From the NCBI GenBank assembly GCA_002412775.1, contig DHVT01000025.1:145923-209922 (forward strand): 64,000 bases of DNA, read 5' to 3'. Shown here in pieces: positions 19,241 to 27,325 of the stretch (positions are counted from its first letter, which is position 1; every line of letters starts with the position of its first letter). The notes beneath the pieces were generated by a model. That model saw nothing but the letters and a program-made list of their open reading frames with translations. It did not search any database and was not told the DNA's origin. A program made the translations under genes and the position numbers. This DNA is from Firmicutes bacterium UBA5201 (GTDB lineage Bacteria; Bacillota; Clostridia; Peptostreptococcales; Acidaminobacteraceae).

Positions 19241-19530
19241 CATGCTACTTTTCTTAATGGCTATAGAAGATGACGAATCAAAAGACTTACATAGAAAAAA
19301 CAAATGATGTAATGTGTAACAAAACCAAGTACTTAATCGTTCTATTGTTAAGAATACTGCAATTGATCTTTACAGGAAAAAGACTAAGCATCCTGTGTTA
19401 GAACTTGAAGTAGGTGAAGATATACCAGATTTGAATTCAGAGTCCATGGAGGATATCGTCATAAGATTGGGTGATGCCAAAATGCTTGCGGAGAAACTGG
19501 CGAAAATAAGTGAAATTAAATATTATTTGG
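19241..19530 (+). pseudogene. Remnant of an ECF-type sigma factor gene (copy 1)
   Basis: The start reads MLLFLMAIEDDESK, like the N-terminus of small Clostridium ECF sigma factors, but about 140 bases of region 2 are missing relative to the copy at 24326-24914. From 19317 onward the DNA parallels that copy (CAAAACCAAGTACTTAATCG and later ATTGGGTGATGCCAAAATGC) with frame-breaking differences, and the region 4 helix-turn-helix is gone. The tail merges into the next gene's leader. It is a decayed duplicate. Confidence 0.75.
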
Positions 19531-19539
19531 AGGTCTGTG

Positions 19540-20532
19540 ATGAATGCTCTGAAAAAGTGGTTGTGCGTGCTAATGGTGCTATTGGTGTTGTTTTCTATGG
19601 GTTGTGCGGTTAATAAGAATAATCCTAGTGATGCAACCACACTGGAGCCTACCGGACCAGATGTGTTTTCAAGTGAACAGGGCACATCAGAACCATCCAA
19701 CGCTGATTCATCTGAAACTGTAACTTCTGATGTGATTTTAGGTGAAGTGACGCTGGCAAGTATCGAGAAACGCATCAAGGAACAATACGTTTGGTTTGAG
19801 TACGACCAAGTGGCAATTATCGAAGCCTTTAACGCGCATTTTTACCTCGTTAAAGCTGAAAAAGAAACCTATGCAGATTGTTATTTTGCTTATGACGCGA
19901 GGGAGCAAAAGGTATACTTGATGCCACTCGGCATTAGCTTCACTGATTCCTATGAGATCATGGATGAGAGTAAAATCATCTTTCAAATGACAGGTGAAAA
20001 CAGTGAATCCAACTACCGCGATGTCCCTTATGTCATGACTTGCCTTAAAGCGGTTAATGCAGAGGGAATCGTTGAGTTCATCTCTGTTTTCAGTGAAAAA
20101 ATATCACCTTTAGAAGCACCTGTAGACTTTGGTGGTAAAGAGGGGCATGTTCTTTCTGGGTTGGTACTCACTTTAAACGGCATCCAGTTAGGATTTATGC
20201 CTGAGAAACCCGATGACGTATATTACTATGCGGATTACACCATACCGCCTTACACGACGACCGCCTTTGATGCAGCAAGTCGGACCCTGTCGCTTCATTT
20301 AAGTGATACAATCATCGGGGAGAATTTGTTTGCAGGCAAGCGTGCCGTAGAGGAGAGCAATCAATATATTGAAGCGCTAGACATTACGCAAAGTGGGTAT
20401 GATGTTATTTTAAAAATCATCCTTAAAAACCATGATGACTATATGCAGCTGAAGTTTTATTCTGTAGAAATCGTAAACACATTAACCTACCCAGGAGCCA
20501 CAAACATCAGTTTTTATAACGAAATGCCTTAG
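19540..20532 (+). CDS. Predicted lipoprotein of unknown function
   Basis: 330 residues beginning MNALKKWLCVLMVLLVLF with lipobox FSMGC, then a Ser/Thr/Pro-rich linker with DATTLEPTGPD, typical of a surface lipoprotein anchored in the outer leaflet. TTGGAGGTC precedes the ATG. The mature part has no motif I recognise. It starts where the sigma-factor remnant ends, so it may once have been the target or partner gene of that sigma factor. Confidence 0.75.
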   Translation: MNALKKWLCVLMVLLVLFSMGCAVNKNNPSDATTLEPTGPDVFSSEQGTSEPSNADSSETVTSDVILGEVTLASIEKRIKEQYVWFEYDQVAIIEAFNAHFYLVKAEKETYADCYFAYDAREQKVYLMPLGISFTDSYEIMDESKIIFQMTGENSESNYRDVPYVMTCLKAVNAEGIVEFISVFSEKISPLEAPVDFGGKEGHVLSGLVLTLNGIQLGFMPEKPDDVYYYADYTIPPYTTTAFDAASRTLSLHLSDTIIGENLFAGKRAVEESNQYIEALDITQSGYDVILKIILKNHDDYMQLKFYSVEIVNTLTYPGATNISFYNEMP

Positions 20533-20542
20533 GGGGGTAAAA

Positions 20543-21100
20543 ATGAGAAAAAAATCTTTTTTATTTTACAATACGGCGAAGACGAAAAAATTAATTGTAA
20601 TAGTACTCTCATTTCTGACTGTTCTTTTGGTTTTTGTAGTTCGCCCCCAAATTAATAAGAAAGAATCGTTTCAAGACTGGGCTATTTATGTACTTGATTC
20701 AACCGAAATCTATACTTTCGATAAGATACACACTCCCAAAGTTACGAGCTCGGATATAGAGCAAATTGTCTATTCTGAAGAGAATCAAACTATCATTATT
20801 GAGCTGACGAGTGATTATCTTGAGAAAAATCTCAACAATACACCAACAGGAGGCAAAGATTACAAGAAACCATTAATAGGATCAGTGGGTGGAAGTGTTT
20901 GGTTAAATGCATCGTCAGAAGAAGTTGTTCTAATAGCAAATAGAAATGGTACTGTGTTTTTATCACTACCTCAACCTAGCACTTCTTCTTTTTACCCTGA
21001 GGGATTAGTGATTGAGGATGTCGAGTCTGGATTACTTATAAGCGTTAGTAATAAAAATGCAACTCTTTTACGTTCTATAATCCAGATGATTAAAAAATAA
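20543..21100 (+). CDS. Hypothetical membrane-anchored protein
   Basis: 185 residues with a basic N-terminus (MRKKSFLFYNTAKTKK) and one membrane segment (about 17-34), the rest predicted outside the cell. GGGGGTAAAA lies before the start, 10 bases after the lipoprotein gene, so the two form a pair. No family recognised. Confidence 0.65.
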   Translation: MRKKSFLFYNTAKTKKLIVIVLSFLTVLLVFVVRPQINKKESFQDWAIYVLDSTEIYTFDKIHTPKVTSSDIEQIVYSEENQTIIIELTSDYLEKNLNNTPTGGKDYKKPLIGSVGGSVWLNASSEEVVLIANRNGTVFLSLPQPSTSSFYPEGLVIEDVESGLLISVSNKNATLLRSIIQMIKK

Positions 21101-21280
21101 CATCTACTATCCTGGATATACATTTAAGGAGAGTCAATACCACTCATCCCACACAAAAAAATGGTGTGATACAGTATGCTTTTGATAGGCTTTTAAAGGA
21201 TTCCAAGAAAGTATGATTAAGTTAAAGTGCGAAAAACAGTTAAAAATGTTAGCTTTCTTGTTCAGACTATACAATAATTT
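21101..21280 (+). other. Gene-free spacer with a 32-bp duplicated motif
   Basis: No coding potential is seen. Positions 21244-21275 (starting AAATGTTAGCTTTC) recur at 23939-23970 with one mismatch. In both places the motif lies shortly before a modular repeat unit (R2, R3). Confidence 0.7.
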
Positions 21281-21419
21281 CCTTTTACCAGCGGAGCTGG
21301 GAGTCGAACCAGAAAGTGGGCGGAACACAAAGGAATTGCGCAAGCAATTTCGACTGTGACGCTCGAGCGAAGCGAGAGCTGCAGACACGAAGTGGCTGCT
21401 CGACTCCCGATAACACTGG
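21281..21419 (+). repeat. Hairpin-rich modular repeat R2 (b1 + c2)
   Basis: Left part 21281-21383 matches R1's b1 module base for base over most of its 103 bases, including GGGAGTCGAACC, the GAATTGC/GCAATTTC hairpin and GCGAAGC at 21367. The right part differs: the c2 module 21381-21408 (GACACGAAGTGGCTGC then TCGACTCCC) is shared with R3 at 24231-24258 with one mismatch, in place of R1's c1. Confidence 0.85.
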
Positions 21420-21809
21420 GTTTGTATCTGGTACTTGTTTAAAACTAACCATAAGAAAAATCTAGAGTAGCATGTGCAGCTCTAAATTACTGGAATTCTG
21501 CAGCGATGGTACCATGTTCACATTAACCCCTTATTAACAAGGGGGTGTTTATTCGAATAGTAATGTATTATGAAGTTGAGAAAGCTTATAGTAGGACACT
21601 ATTTGTGATTTCTCCATAACAATAAGAAGATCAATTGGAGGTGAAAGTCGAAAGAAACATAGAAAGTTATTATCAGATGAACTAATTATAACTGCTATAG
21701 TGGAATTGCATCAAAACATTCAGCAATAATTTTGATTAGGTTATCGTAATATGGGATTATGGTCTTATATGGTTGGTTAGTATAATAGAATTCAAAGGAG
21801 TGTGCAAAT
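21420..21809 (+). other. Gene-free spacer
   Basis: No reading frame of substance. CCCCTTATTAACAAGGGG near 21526-21544 is a short hairpin followed by TGTTTATT, possibly a weak terminator. The segment is AT-rich. Confidence 0.5.
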
Positions 21810-22271
21810 ATGAGAAAAATATTAAGTGTTTGTTTGATTTTAGTGATTTTATTATCACCTGCAACGTTTGCGAATGACGTCAGAGAGGAGGGTTATAAAA
21901 ATGATATCTCTGTAATCGTAAACAAACATAATGCAAAAGAATTGACAATAATTATTGGTAATGAAACAGCAGAAGGCACTAGAGTAGTTACGAATTGTCC
22001 TTATGGAAATGGGATTTGTGATGCAAAATCAAATGGAAGAGCAACAGTTATTGTCAATGGAAGTATTGTTATTAATGGTTCAGCCTTTCAATGTCAGAAC
22101 TGCTACATGGTATTTGCGACACAGTATCACCCTCTACAATTTAATATGATTGGTAATTATGCGACAGCGTCATATCCTGAATTAATTGGGGGTGGTGGAA
22201 TACAAATGTATGTTAGTTCAATAGGATATACGACTTTAAACACCTTGCCGGGTGTTAGGTTCAGATACTGA
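21810..22271 (+). CDS. Small secreted protein of unknown function
   Basis: 153 residues with a clear signal peptide (MRKILSVCLILVILLSPATFA). The mature part has four cysteines in two close pairs (NCPYGNGIC and CQNC), suggesting disulfides or a metal site, and a glycine patch IGGGGIQ. AAAGGAGTG precedes the ATG. No family recognised. Confidence 0.7.
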   Translation: MRKILSVCLILVILLSPATFANDVREEGYKNDISVIVNKHNAKELTIIIGNETAEGTRVVTNCPYGNGICDAKSNGRATVIVNGSIVINGSAFQCQNCYMVFATQYHPLQFNMIGNYATASYPELIGGGGIQMYVSSIGYTTLNTLPGVRFRY

Positions 22272-22289
22272 TCCAAATAGGAGGCTTCA

Positions 22290-22823
22290 GTGAATAAGAA
22301 ATACATTTTTGGAATATTAGCAATATTTCTTTTAATAACATTGATTGTTTTATTGTTTCAATATGACAGTTATGAACGAGTTGCAAAAACCTTTCTTGAA
22401 AAATATTATGAAGTAACTGACAATGATTTGGCGAGAGTAGATAGATTGTTTGAAGCCCAGAAAGATGTACAAAATTTTTCATATGACGACTATTACAGTG
22501 AGCTATACGAAGAATATTCAGGTATTTTAACTGCTGATGCAATTGACCTACTAGCTAAAACAACTGTGCTTGATGATATTGACTTCATAACATATACTGA
22601 AGGAATATATTATAGCATCGATGATATTAAGATCAATCTTGAAAAAAAAGAAGAAAAAAGAAGAATATATGAATATGAAGTTCAACTTACGGCATTTGAT
22701 ACATTGTCGAATAAAAAAGAAGAAATAATCATGAATGGACAATTCAGCATTACAAATGTTGAAGGCGTCATTATGATTGACTATGCGATAATGGATTTTG
22801 TACCATATGGGCAAAGAAAGTAA
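22290..22823 (+). CDS. Hypothetical membrane-anchored protein
   Basis: 177 residues starting at GTG, with ATAGGAGG upstream. One N-terminal membrane segment (residues 5-24) is followed by a charged, mostly helical then beta-rich exterior domain. The beginning (FLEKYYEVTDNDLARV) resembles the general shape of small conjugation or lipoprotein-like domains but gives no family assignment. It starts 18 bases after the preceding secreted protein gene. Confidence 0.65.
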   Translation: MNKKYIFGILAIFLLITLIVLLFQYDSYERVAKTFLEKYYEVTDNDLARVDRLFEAQKDVQNFSYDDYYSELYEEYSGILTADAIDLLAKTTVLDDIDFITYTEGIYYSIDDIKINLEKKEEKRRIYEYEVQLTAFDTLSNKKEEIIMNGQFSITNVEGVIMIDYAIMDFVPYGQRK

Positions 22824-22836
22824 GATAGGAGTGATA

Positions 22837-23130
22837 TTGATACTTCTCGACGAATTGTTGAATAAAAAAGAAGATATTTATAGAATCGTTGAAAAAAACA
22901 AAGGTAGCCAGGTTAAGGTATTTGGGTCTACTGTAACTGGCAGTGCAACAGACCAAAGTGACATCGATATATTGGTAAAGTTTAGACTTGATGCGACTCT
23001 TTTTGATCTTGTTGAGATTAAGTTGGAACTCGAAAGTCTATTGAATAAAAGGGTAGATGTAGTTTCTGAGAATGGACTCAAAGATAATGAGATTGGTAAT
23101 AGTATCAAAAGGAGTGCAGTACTCATATGA
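22837..23130 (+). CDS. MNT-type minimal nucleotidyltransferase antitoxin (copy 1)
   Basis: In MNT/HEPN systems this protein neutralises the HEPN ribonuclease by adding AMP to a tyrosine. The nucleotidyltransferase site FGSTVTGSATDQSDIDILVKF shows the GS and DxD metal-binding residues. The start is read as TTG at 22837 after ATAGGAG; the near-identical second copy has ATG at the same place, so this copy has lost the ATG. The stop overlaps the HEPN start (ATGA). The protein differs from the copy at 29321 at only about three residues. Confidence 0.85.
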   Translation: MILLDELLNKKEDIYRIVEKNKGSQVKVFGSTVTGSATDQSDIDILVKFRLDATLFDLVEIKLELESLLNKRVDVVSENGLKDNEIGNSIKRSAVLI

Positions 23131-23411
23131 ATAGAGATCTAACTTATGTTAATCAAATATTGGATGCAATTAATAAAATTCAAGAGTATACCGTTGAAGG
23201 ACGAGATGTCTTTTACGAAACAATAATCATACAAGATGCCGTCATGAGAAATATTGAGATCATAGGTGAAATCGCCAAAAAAATTTCAGATGATTTCAAG
23301 GTGAAGTATGATGCAGTACCTTGGAGAAAAATGGTAGGAATAAGAGATGTTCTAATAAATGATTATGACAGTATTGACATGAGTGTTGATTGGCACTATG
23401 TGATTATTTAG
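23127..23411 (+). CDS. HepT-like HEPN (DUF86) toxin, shortened and lacking the catalytic His
   Basis: HEPN RNases carry an R-x4-H-x-Y motif. Here the matching segment reads RDVLINDYD, with Asn in place of His, while the Tyr that is the AMPylation target is kept. The protein ends at residue 94, shortly after DWHYVII, some 15-20 residues short of typical DUF86 proteins. It overlaps the antitoxin gene by four bases. Most likely an inactivated toxin; the intact pair is at 28289-28907. Confidence 0.8.
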   Translation: MNRDLTYVNQILDAINKIQEYTVEGRDVFYETIIIQDAVMRNIEIIGEIAKKISDDFKVKYDAVPWRKMVGIRDVLINDYDSIDMSVDWHYVII

Positions 23412-23499
23412 TCAGATAATAATAAGAGTTTAATTGCGATTTGAGTATAACATGTGAACTCAATATTATTTCAATGACATTATGAAGGAGGGAGTTTAG

Positions 23500-23739
23500 A
23501 TGATTTGCTCTAACTGTGGTATTGAGATGGAAGCTGGTATTTTAAGAACTGATGGTAGTCCATGTTTGTATTACATTCCTAATACTGAAAACAGTTTATA
23601 TGGAAGAATTATAACTAAGAAAGAAATTGAATTAAAAGGGGGAGTAGTATTGGACGGACCATATGTAACTCGTTTTCATGTCTTAAAAGTTAAATGTAAT
23701 ATCTGTAAAAAATGCAGAAAAATAGTGATCGATTATTAA
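23500..23739 (+). CDS. Small zinc-ribbon-like protein (DUF6487-like)
   Basis: 79 residues with two cysteine knuckles: CSNCG at residues 3-7 and CNICKKC at 66-72. The arrangement resembles the small PF20097/DUF6487 proteins of Firmicutes, whose role is unknown. GAAGGAGGGAG precedes the ATG. The knuckles could bind zinc. Confidence 0.65.
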   Translation: MICSNCGIEMEAGILRTDGSPCLYYIPNTENSLYGRIITKKEIELKGGVVLDGPYVTRFHVLKVKCNICKKCRKIVIDY

Positions 23740-23998
23740 AATTTGCTGGGGTGAGGTTTTTTGGTACAATGAGAAAATTGTACTTAAAATATTACAAGAC
23801 TGTGACATGATGCTTAAACAATAAAATGTATGGATAGGTTACACTAAATTAGACAGATTTCTTAAGGTCGTATAGAATGAAATAATATTTGATAGAAGTG
23901 TCATCAAGATTCATTTAGTGATGAAATCAGAGGGTTTTAAATGTTAGCTTTCTTGTTCGGACTATACAATGAAATGGACCGCCTTATGGCGGTCTTTT
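23740..23998 (+). other. Spacer with decayed hairpin copy, 32-bp repeat and terminator
   Basis: 23741-23788 is a half-decayed copy of the long hairpin at 27224-27273: the left arm GGGTGAGG and inner arm TTGTACTTAAAA remain, the closing ATCTCACCC is lost. 23939-23970 repeats 21244-21275. 23977-23999 (GACCGCC, GGCGGTC, T-run) is a terminator-like hairpin similar to one at 29694-29712. No gene seen. Confidence 0.7.
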
Positions 23999-24002
23999 TT
24001 CG

Positions 24003-24306
24003 TTGGTGGAGATGGGGGGAGTCGAACCCCGAGTGGTGCGTTTTTCGGCGAAGCCGAAATAACGGGCGAACTTAGCTACAATGTTCTCACACAGTGAAAC
24101 ATTGAGCGTAGGTATGGTTCTCGCGAAGCGAAACTATACTAGCTCATGCAAACGCAGGAGCCTAAGTTAATATGTTCGGATGAGTACATGAGTAATTTTT
24201 CTTGTGCCGAACTCGAGCGAAGCGAGAGGCGCAGACACGCAGTGGCTGCTCGACTCCCCATGTGTATGTGATTAGACCCTGTAACAACGGAGCTACTGGG
24301 GCGGCG
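24003..24306 (+). repeat. Hairpin-rich modular repeat R3 (b2 + c2), opened by an inverted ssrA 3' end
   Basis: 24005-24030 is the reverse complement of the ssrA 3' end (GGTGGAGATGG followed by GGAGTCGAACCCC). The b2 module 24033-24223 matches 27409-27599 over 191 bases with few differences. It holds hairpins TTTTCGGC-GAA-GCCGAAA, AATGTT/AACATT, CTCGC-GAA-GCGAA and CTCGAGC-GAA-GCGAG, with GCGAAGC at 24048, 24123 and 24217. The c2 module (24231-24258) is shared with R2. It ends with TCGACTCCCC. Confidence 0.85.
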
Positions 24307-24325
24307 GTTGTATGATGCAGGTGAA

Positions 24326-24914
24326 TCATTTTACTATTCTTAATGGTCATAGATGATGCCAAATCAAGAAATTTATTAGAGTGAAGATTTATCGCGCCTA
24401 CCACAAGGAAATGTACTACATCGCTAATAATATATTAAACAATTCACACAATGCTGCGGACGTTGTACAAACATCCATAATCAAATTAATTTCTTACAAA
24501 GAAAAAATAAATGATGTTCAGTGTAACAAAACCAAGTACTTAATCGTTACTATAGTCAAAAACACTGTAATAGATCTCTACAGGAGAAAGAATAACCATC
24601 CTATGTTAGAACTTGAAGTAGCTGAATATATTCCAGATTTTAATACGGAGTCCATGGAAGATATCATCATAAGATTGGGTGATGCCAAAATGCTTGCTGA
24701 AAAATTGGCGAAGCTTTCCCTTGATTACACTGAAATATTGACACTTAAATACTACTTCGAATTTGAGGATAAAGAAATCGCTGAGAATCTAAAACCCTCA
24801 CATATGAATGTCCGCGTAAGGTTGAGCAGAGCAAAATCTCAACTCAGAAATCTGATGCATGACGATGAATTCTATAGTCATGAGTTAAGGACATGTGCAA
24901 ATGAAGGAAAATAA
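24326..24914 (+). pseudogene. ECF-type RNA polymerase sigma factor, N-terminus frameshifted (copy 2)
   Basis: The frame from GTG 24381 encodes 177 residues with sigma region 2 (YHKEMYYIANNILNNSHNAADVVQTSIIKLI) and region 4 with a helix-turn-helix (DYTEILTLKYYFEFEDKEIAENL). The expected N-terminus, LLFLMVIDDAKSRNLLE, is encoded just upstream (24326-24379) in a different frame. One extra G near 24378 would join the two. Either the gene is a pseudogene or it restarts at GTG. A lesioned anti-sigma-like gene follows. Confidence 0.7.
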
Positions 24915-25264
24915 GAACAAAGTTATGGAAAGCTTTTATAATTAGATAGGTGAAAATCACATTACTCATGTAGCTGAAGAATTTAATTGTATTTCAGCAG
25001 ATGCATCAGAAATTGCATGTCCTAGTACATTAGTATATTCTTGGTGGATATACCTATTTCAACAGTGAAAACTTCGGAGATATAGAAATTATCTTTTATT
25101 CTAATGTAGCTGGTAAAGAAATTCAGTTTTCTCAAACGCCTGTAAATCCAGAATACCAAATAGTCACAGAAGACGCTGTCGTTACGGAAGTAAACGTGAA
25201 TGGTGAAATGGAAGGAGATGAAATAATTAAAATGGTAGAAAGTTTAAATATTTTTTCAAAATAG
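24901..25264 (+). pseudogene. Remnant of a DUF4367-type anti-sigma-like protein
   Basis: A start MKENKNKVMESFYN overlaps the sigma gene end and stops after 14 codons. Further on (about 25047-25264) a frame encodes GYTYFNSENFGDIEIIFYS, then QFSQTPVNPEYQIVTEDA and a terminal KMVESLNIFSK, which looks like the DUF4367 domain found in proteins encoded next to ECF sigma factors. The middle is missing or scrambled. Confidence 0.65.
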
Positions 25265-25318
25265 TGTAACAAATCCACTATCCCATTCGTTAAATAAGTA
25301 TGAAGGGAAGTGAGGAAG

Positions 25319-25765
25319 ATGAAAATTCCAAAATCAAGATGGATTTTGAGCCTGTTAGTAGTCATTTTTGCAATTAATGTACCGACGTTTGCAGATGGCG
25401 ATGAACCAGAAGTGTCAAATTCGAATGGGAACTATGAGATAGTAACGCCATTTTTCACGAATATTACTGTTTTTCAAAATGTATTCGATATCTTAACTGA
25501 CGGAAAAGCATCTATTTCAGTGTATTTGACGGCTCGAAATGTTGACCATGTAAAAATTGATTCAAGTTTACAGCAATTTAAAAATGGAAATTGGTTGACA
25601 ATTAAGAGTTGGACAAATACTTCAGCAGGTACATATGTAGGAGTGAGTGGATCGTATTATGTCCCAAAAGGATATCAATACAGGATGATATCAAGTGGAT
25701 TTGTTTATAAAAGTGGAAATCTAATAGAGCAAACAGATTTTTATAGTATCATAAAAACATATTAG
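25319..25765 (+). CDS. Small secreted protein (DUF6147-like)
   Basis: 148 residues with a signal peptide (ILSLLVVIFAINVPTFA) and a beta-rich mature domain containing ASISVYLTARNVDHVKID and TAGTYVGVSGSYYVPKGYQY-like repeats of aromatic residues. This pattern recalls the DUF6147 family of small secreted Firmicute proteins; that match is from memory and uncertain. ATG 25319 is chosen because GTGAGGA lies just upstream. Confidence 0.6.
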   Translation: MKIPKSRWILSLLVVIFAINVPTFADGDEPEVSNSNGNYEIVTPFFTNITVFQNVFDILTDGKASISVYLTARNVDHVKIDSSLQQFKNGNWLTIKSWTNTSAGTYVGVSGSYYVPKGYQYRMISSGFVYKSGNLIEQTDFYSIIKTY

Positions 25766-25777
25766 GAGGGAAATTAA

Positions 25778-26458
25778 ATGAAAAGATTAGTATCAGTATT
25801 TTTAACAATTATTCTACTTATATCTATGGTGAATTCTGTTTCAATTGCTACAAACAGCCTAGAAGATAAGACTCAAAATGAAACTATAGTTACAACAGAA
25901 ATTGTGGAATTAACAGAAGAACAGTATATTGAGCTTGTAGTCAAGCATAGCAAGTTGTCAAAAGAACAAGTAAAGTCTAAACTAGATATGTATGAGAAAG
26001 AGACATTAGATAACAACATTATGGCTAGATTTAATTCTGAAAATATTACACCATTGGGATCAGGATATAGTTATATTCAAGCAATTACTACAAAAGATTT
26101 CTCTCCAAACTCTACTTTTAGTACAAAAGTTGAATTGGGCATGGCGTATACAATTTACTACAGCGGGAGCTTTAGACAAATTAATTCAATAGATGCGACA
26201 TGGACTGGGGCGGCAGGAAGTGGTTTGTACGAGTGGAATCAGTATACTTTATATACTTATCCAAACAGTTTTCCTACTTCTAATGCAGAAGCCCATGCTC
26301 GGGGTGCAGTAGAAACGGTTATAGATACATCACTTTCTGGAAATCTGTCTATAAAAAATCAACTAGTTGGTGCTGGCTTTGATGTTACTTTGCAAGTAGG
26401 TACAAAATATTATTTACGAAAGATTGATAATATAGACATGTATATACGATCATATTAA
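25778..26458 (+). CDS. Secreted protein of unknown function
   Basis: 226 residues. The signal peptide MKRLVSVFLTIILLISMVNS is followed by an acidic helical stretch (LTEEQYIELVVKHSKLSKEQVKSKL) and a C-terminal beta-rich part ending in DNIDMYIRSY. AGGAGGGAAATTAA precedes the start, 12 bases after the preceding secreted protein, suggesting a two-gene unit. No family recognised. Confidence 0.65.
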   Translation: MKRLVSVFLTIILLISMVNSVSIATNSLEDKTQNETIVTTEIVELTEEQYIELVVKHSKLSKEQVKSKLDMYEKETLDNNIMARFNSENITPLGSGYSYIQAITTKDFSPNSTFSTKVELGMAYTIYYSGSFRQINSIDATWTGAAGSGLYEWNQYTLYTYPNSFPTSNAEAHARGAVETVIDTSLSGNLSIKNQLVGAGFDVTLQVGTKYYLRKIDNIDMYIRSY

Positions 26459-26762
26459 TTTTGAAGAGCAAAAAGATTTAAACTAGAATATCAAGTTATA
26501 CCGTAAGGTAACGGTTTTATAACTTTTGGATAAATGTGAAACAGATTTATCCTGCTAATGATCATAGACATTTAGAATTTGAAAATATTGATATTTACAT
26601 CCCCTATTTTAGGTTCAATAGAAAAGGCTGATATTGCTGTTTTTATTGGGCGAGATAGTAGGAAGTGGTCCTATTTTGAGTTTCGAATTCTTTAGGAATT
26701 CACAACAAATCAATTAAATATGTGTCTTTGCACATTCGGCATTGAAAGGATTGACAAATATT
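26459..26762 (+). other. Gene-free spacer with several inverted repeats
   Basis: GTTATACCGT and ACGGTTTTATAAC (about 26494-26522) and GGATAAAT/ATTTATCC (about 26528-26552) are adjacent inverted repeats; GAATTCTTTAGGAATTC lies near 26685-26701. Without T-runs they are not plain terminators. No open frame of note. Confidence 0.45.
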
Positions 26763-27179
26763 ATGAAAAAATATTTTTTGCTTATAGTTATAATAGCTAT
26801 GATTCTTTTTTTAGGTTTTAAAGGATGCAAAAACGAGATTGAAGAAGAAACGCCAAACATTTATGTAAGTCTAAGGTTTTCAACTACTGGTAATACCCAA
26901 TCTCTTATTTGGACAGTGGAAAACCGTTCTAAAGTCAGTACCGTAATTTTTAAAGAAGGTGATATCTTAAACTACGAAATTAGGCATACTAGTTCCGGGA
27001 AAAAATACAAAAGTGATGAGAAAGAAACAAAGGACATTATTTTAGAGCCTGATGGAATCTATGAAACCACAATAGAATTCCAAGATTTGGTTATTGGCCA
27101 TTATGAAACTACATTCTGGGCAAATTGGAATGAAGATATGAAAAGTAGTATGACCATTCAGTTCGTTGTTGAAAAATAA
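26763..27179 (+). CDS. Membrane-anchored BsuPI-like domain protein
   Basis: 138 residues from ATG 26763. The N-terminal segment FLLIVIIAMILFLGFKGC could be a signal anchor or lipobox (FKGC, atypical). The rest, with WTVENRSKVSTVIFKEGD and a DGIYETTIEFQDLVIGHYETTFWANW strand pattern, resembles the BsuPI (intracellular proteinase inhibitor) Ig-like fold. AAAGGA lies 12 bases upstream, a loose fit. Function unproven. Confidence 0.6.
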   Translation: MKKYFLLIVIIAMILFLGFKGCKNEIEEETPNIYVSLRFSTTGNTQSLIWTVENRSKVSTVIFKEGDILNYEIRHTSSGKKYKSDEKETKDIILEPDGIYETTIEFQDLVIGHYETTFWANWNEDMKSSMTIQFVVEK

Positions 27180-27212
27180 AAAGATGTTATAATCTATGGA
27201 TGTCACTATATT

Positions 27213-27322
27213 TAAGTTTGCTGGGGTGAGGTTTTTGAGTACAACAAGAAAATTGTACTTAAAAATCTCACCCTTTGCTTGCAACAGGCCGCACCAGATT
27301 GGACGTGTATACGGACGGTGCA
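27213..27322 (+). repeat. Long 21-bp-stem hairpin plus a short repeat shared with 28950-28992
   Basis: 27224-27244 and 27253-27273 pair over 21 positions (two G-T wobbles) around CAAGAAAA. A decayed copy is at 23741-23788. 27283-27322 (ACAGG, then GATTGGACGTGT and ACGGTG) recurs at 28950-28992. Each lies directly before a modular repeat unit. Confidence 0.7.
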
Positions 27323-27325
27323 GCT

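Noticed and set aside
24381..24914. Intact sigma factor starting at GTG 24381
   Set aside because: No ribosome binding site precedes this GTG, and the missing N-terminal residues are encoded just upstream in another frame.
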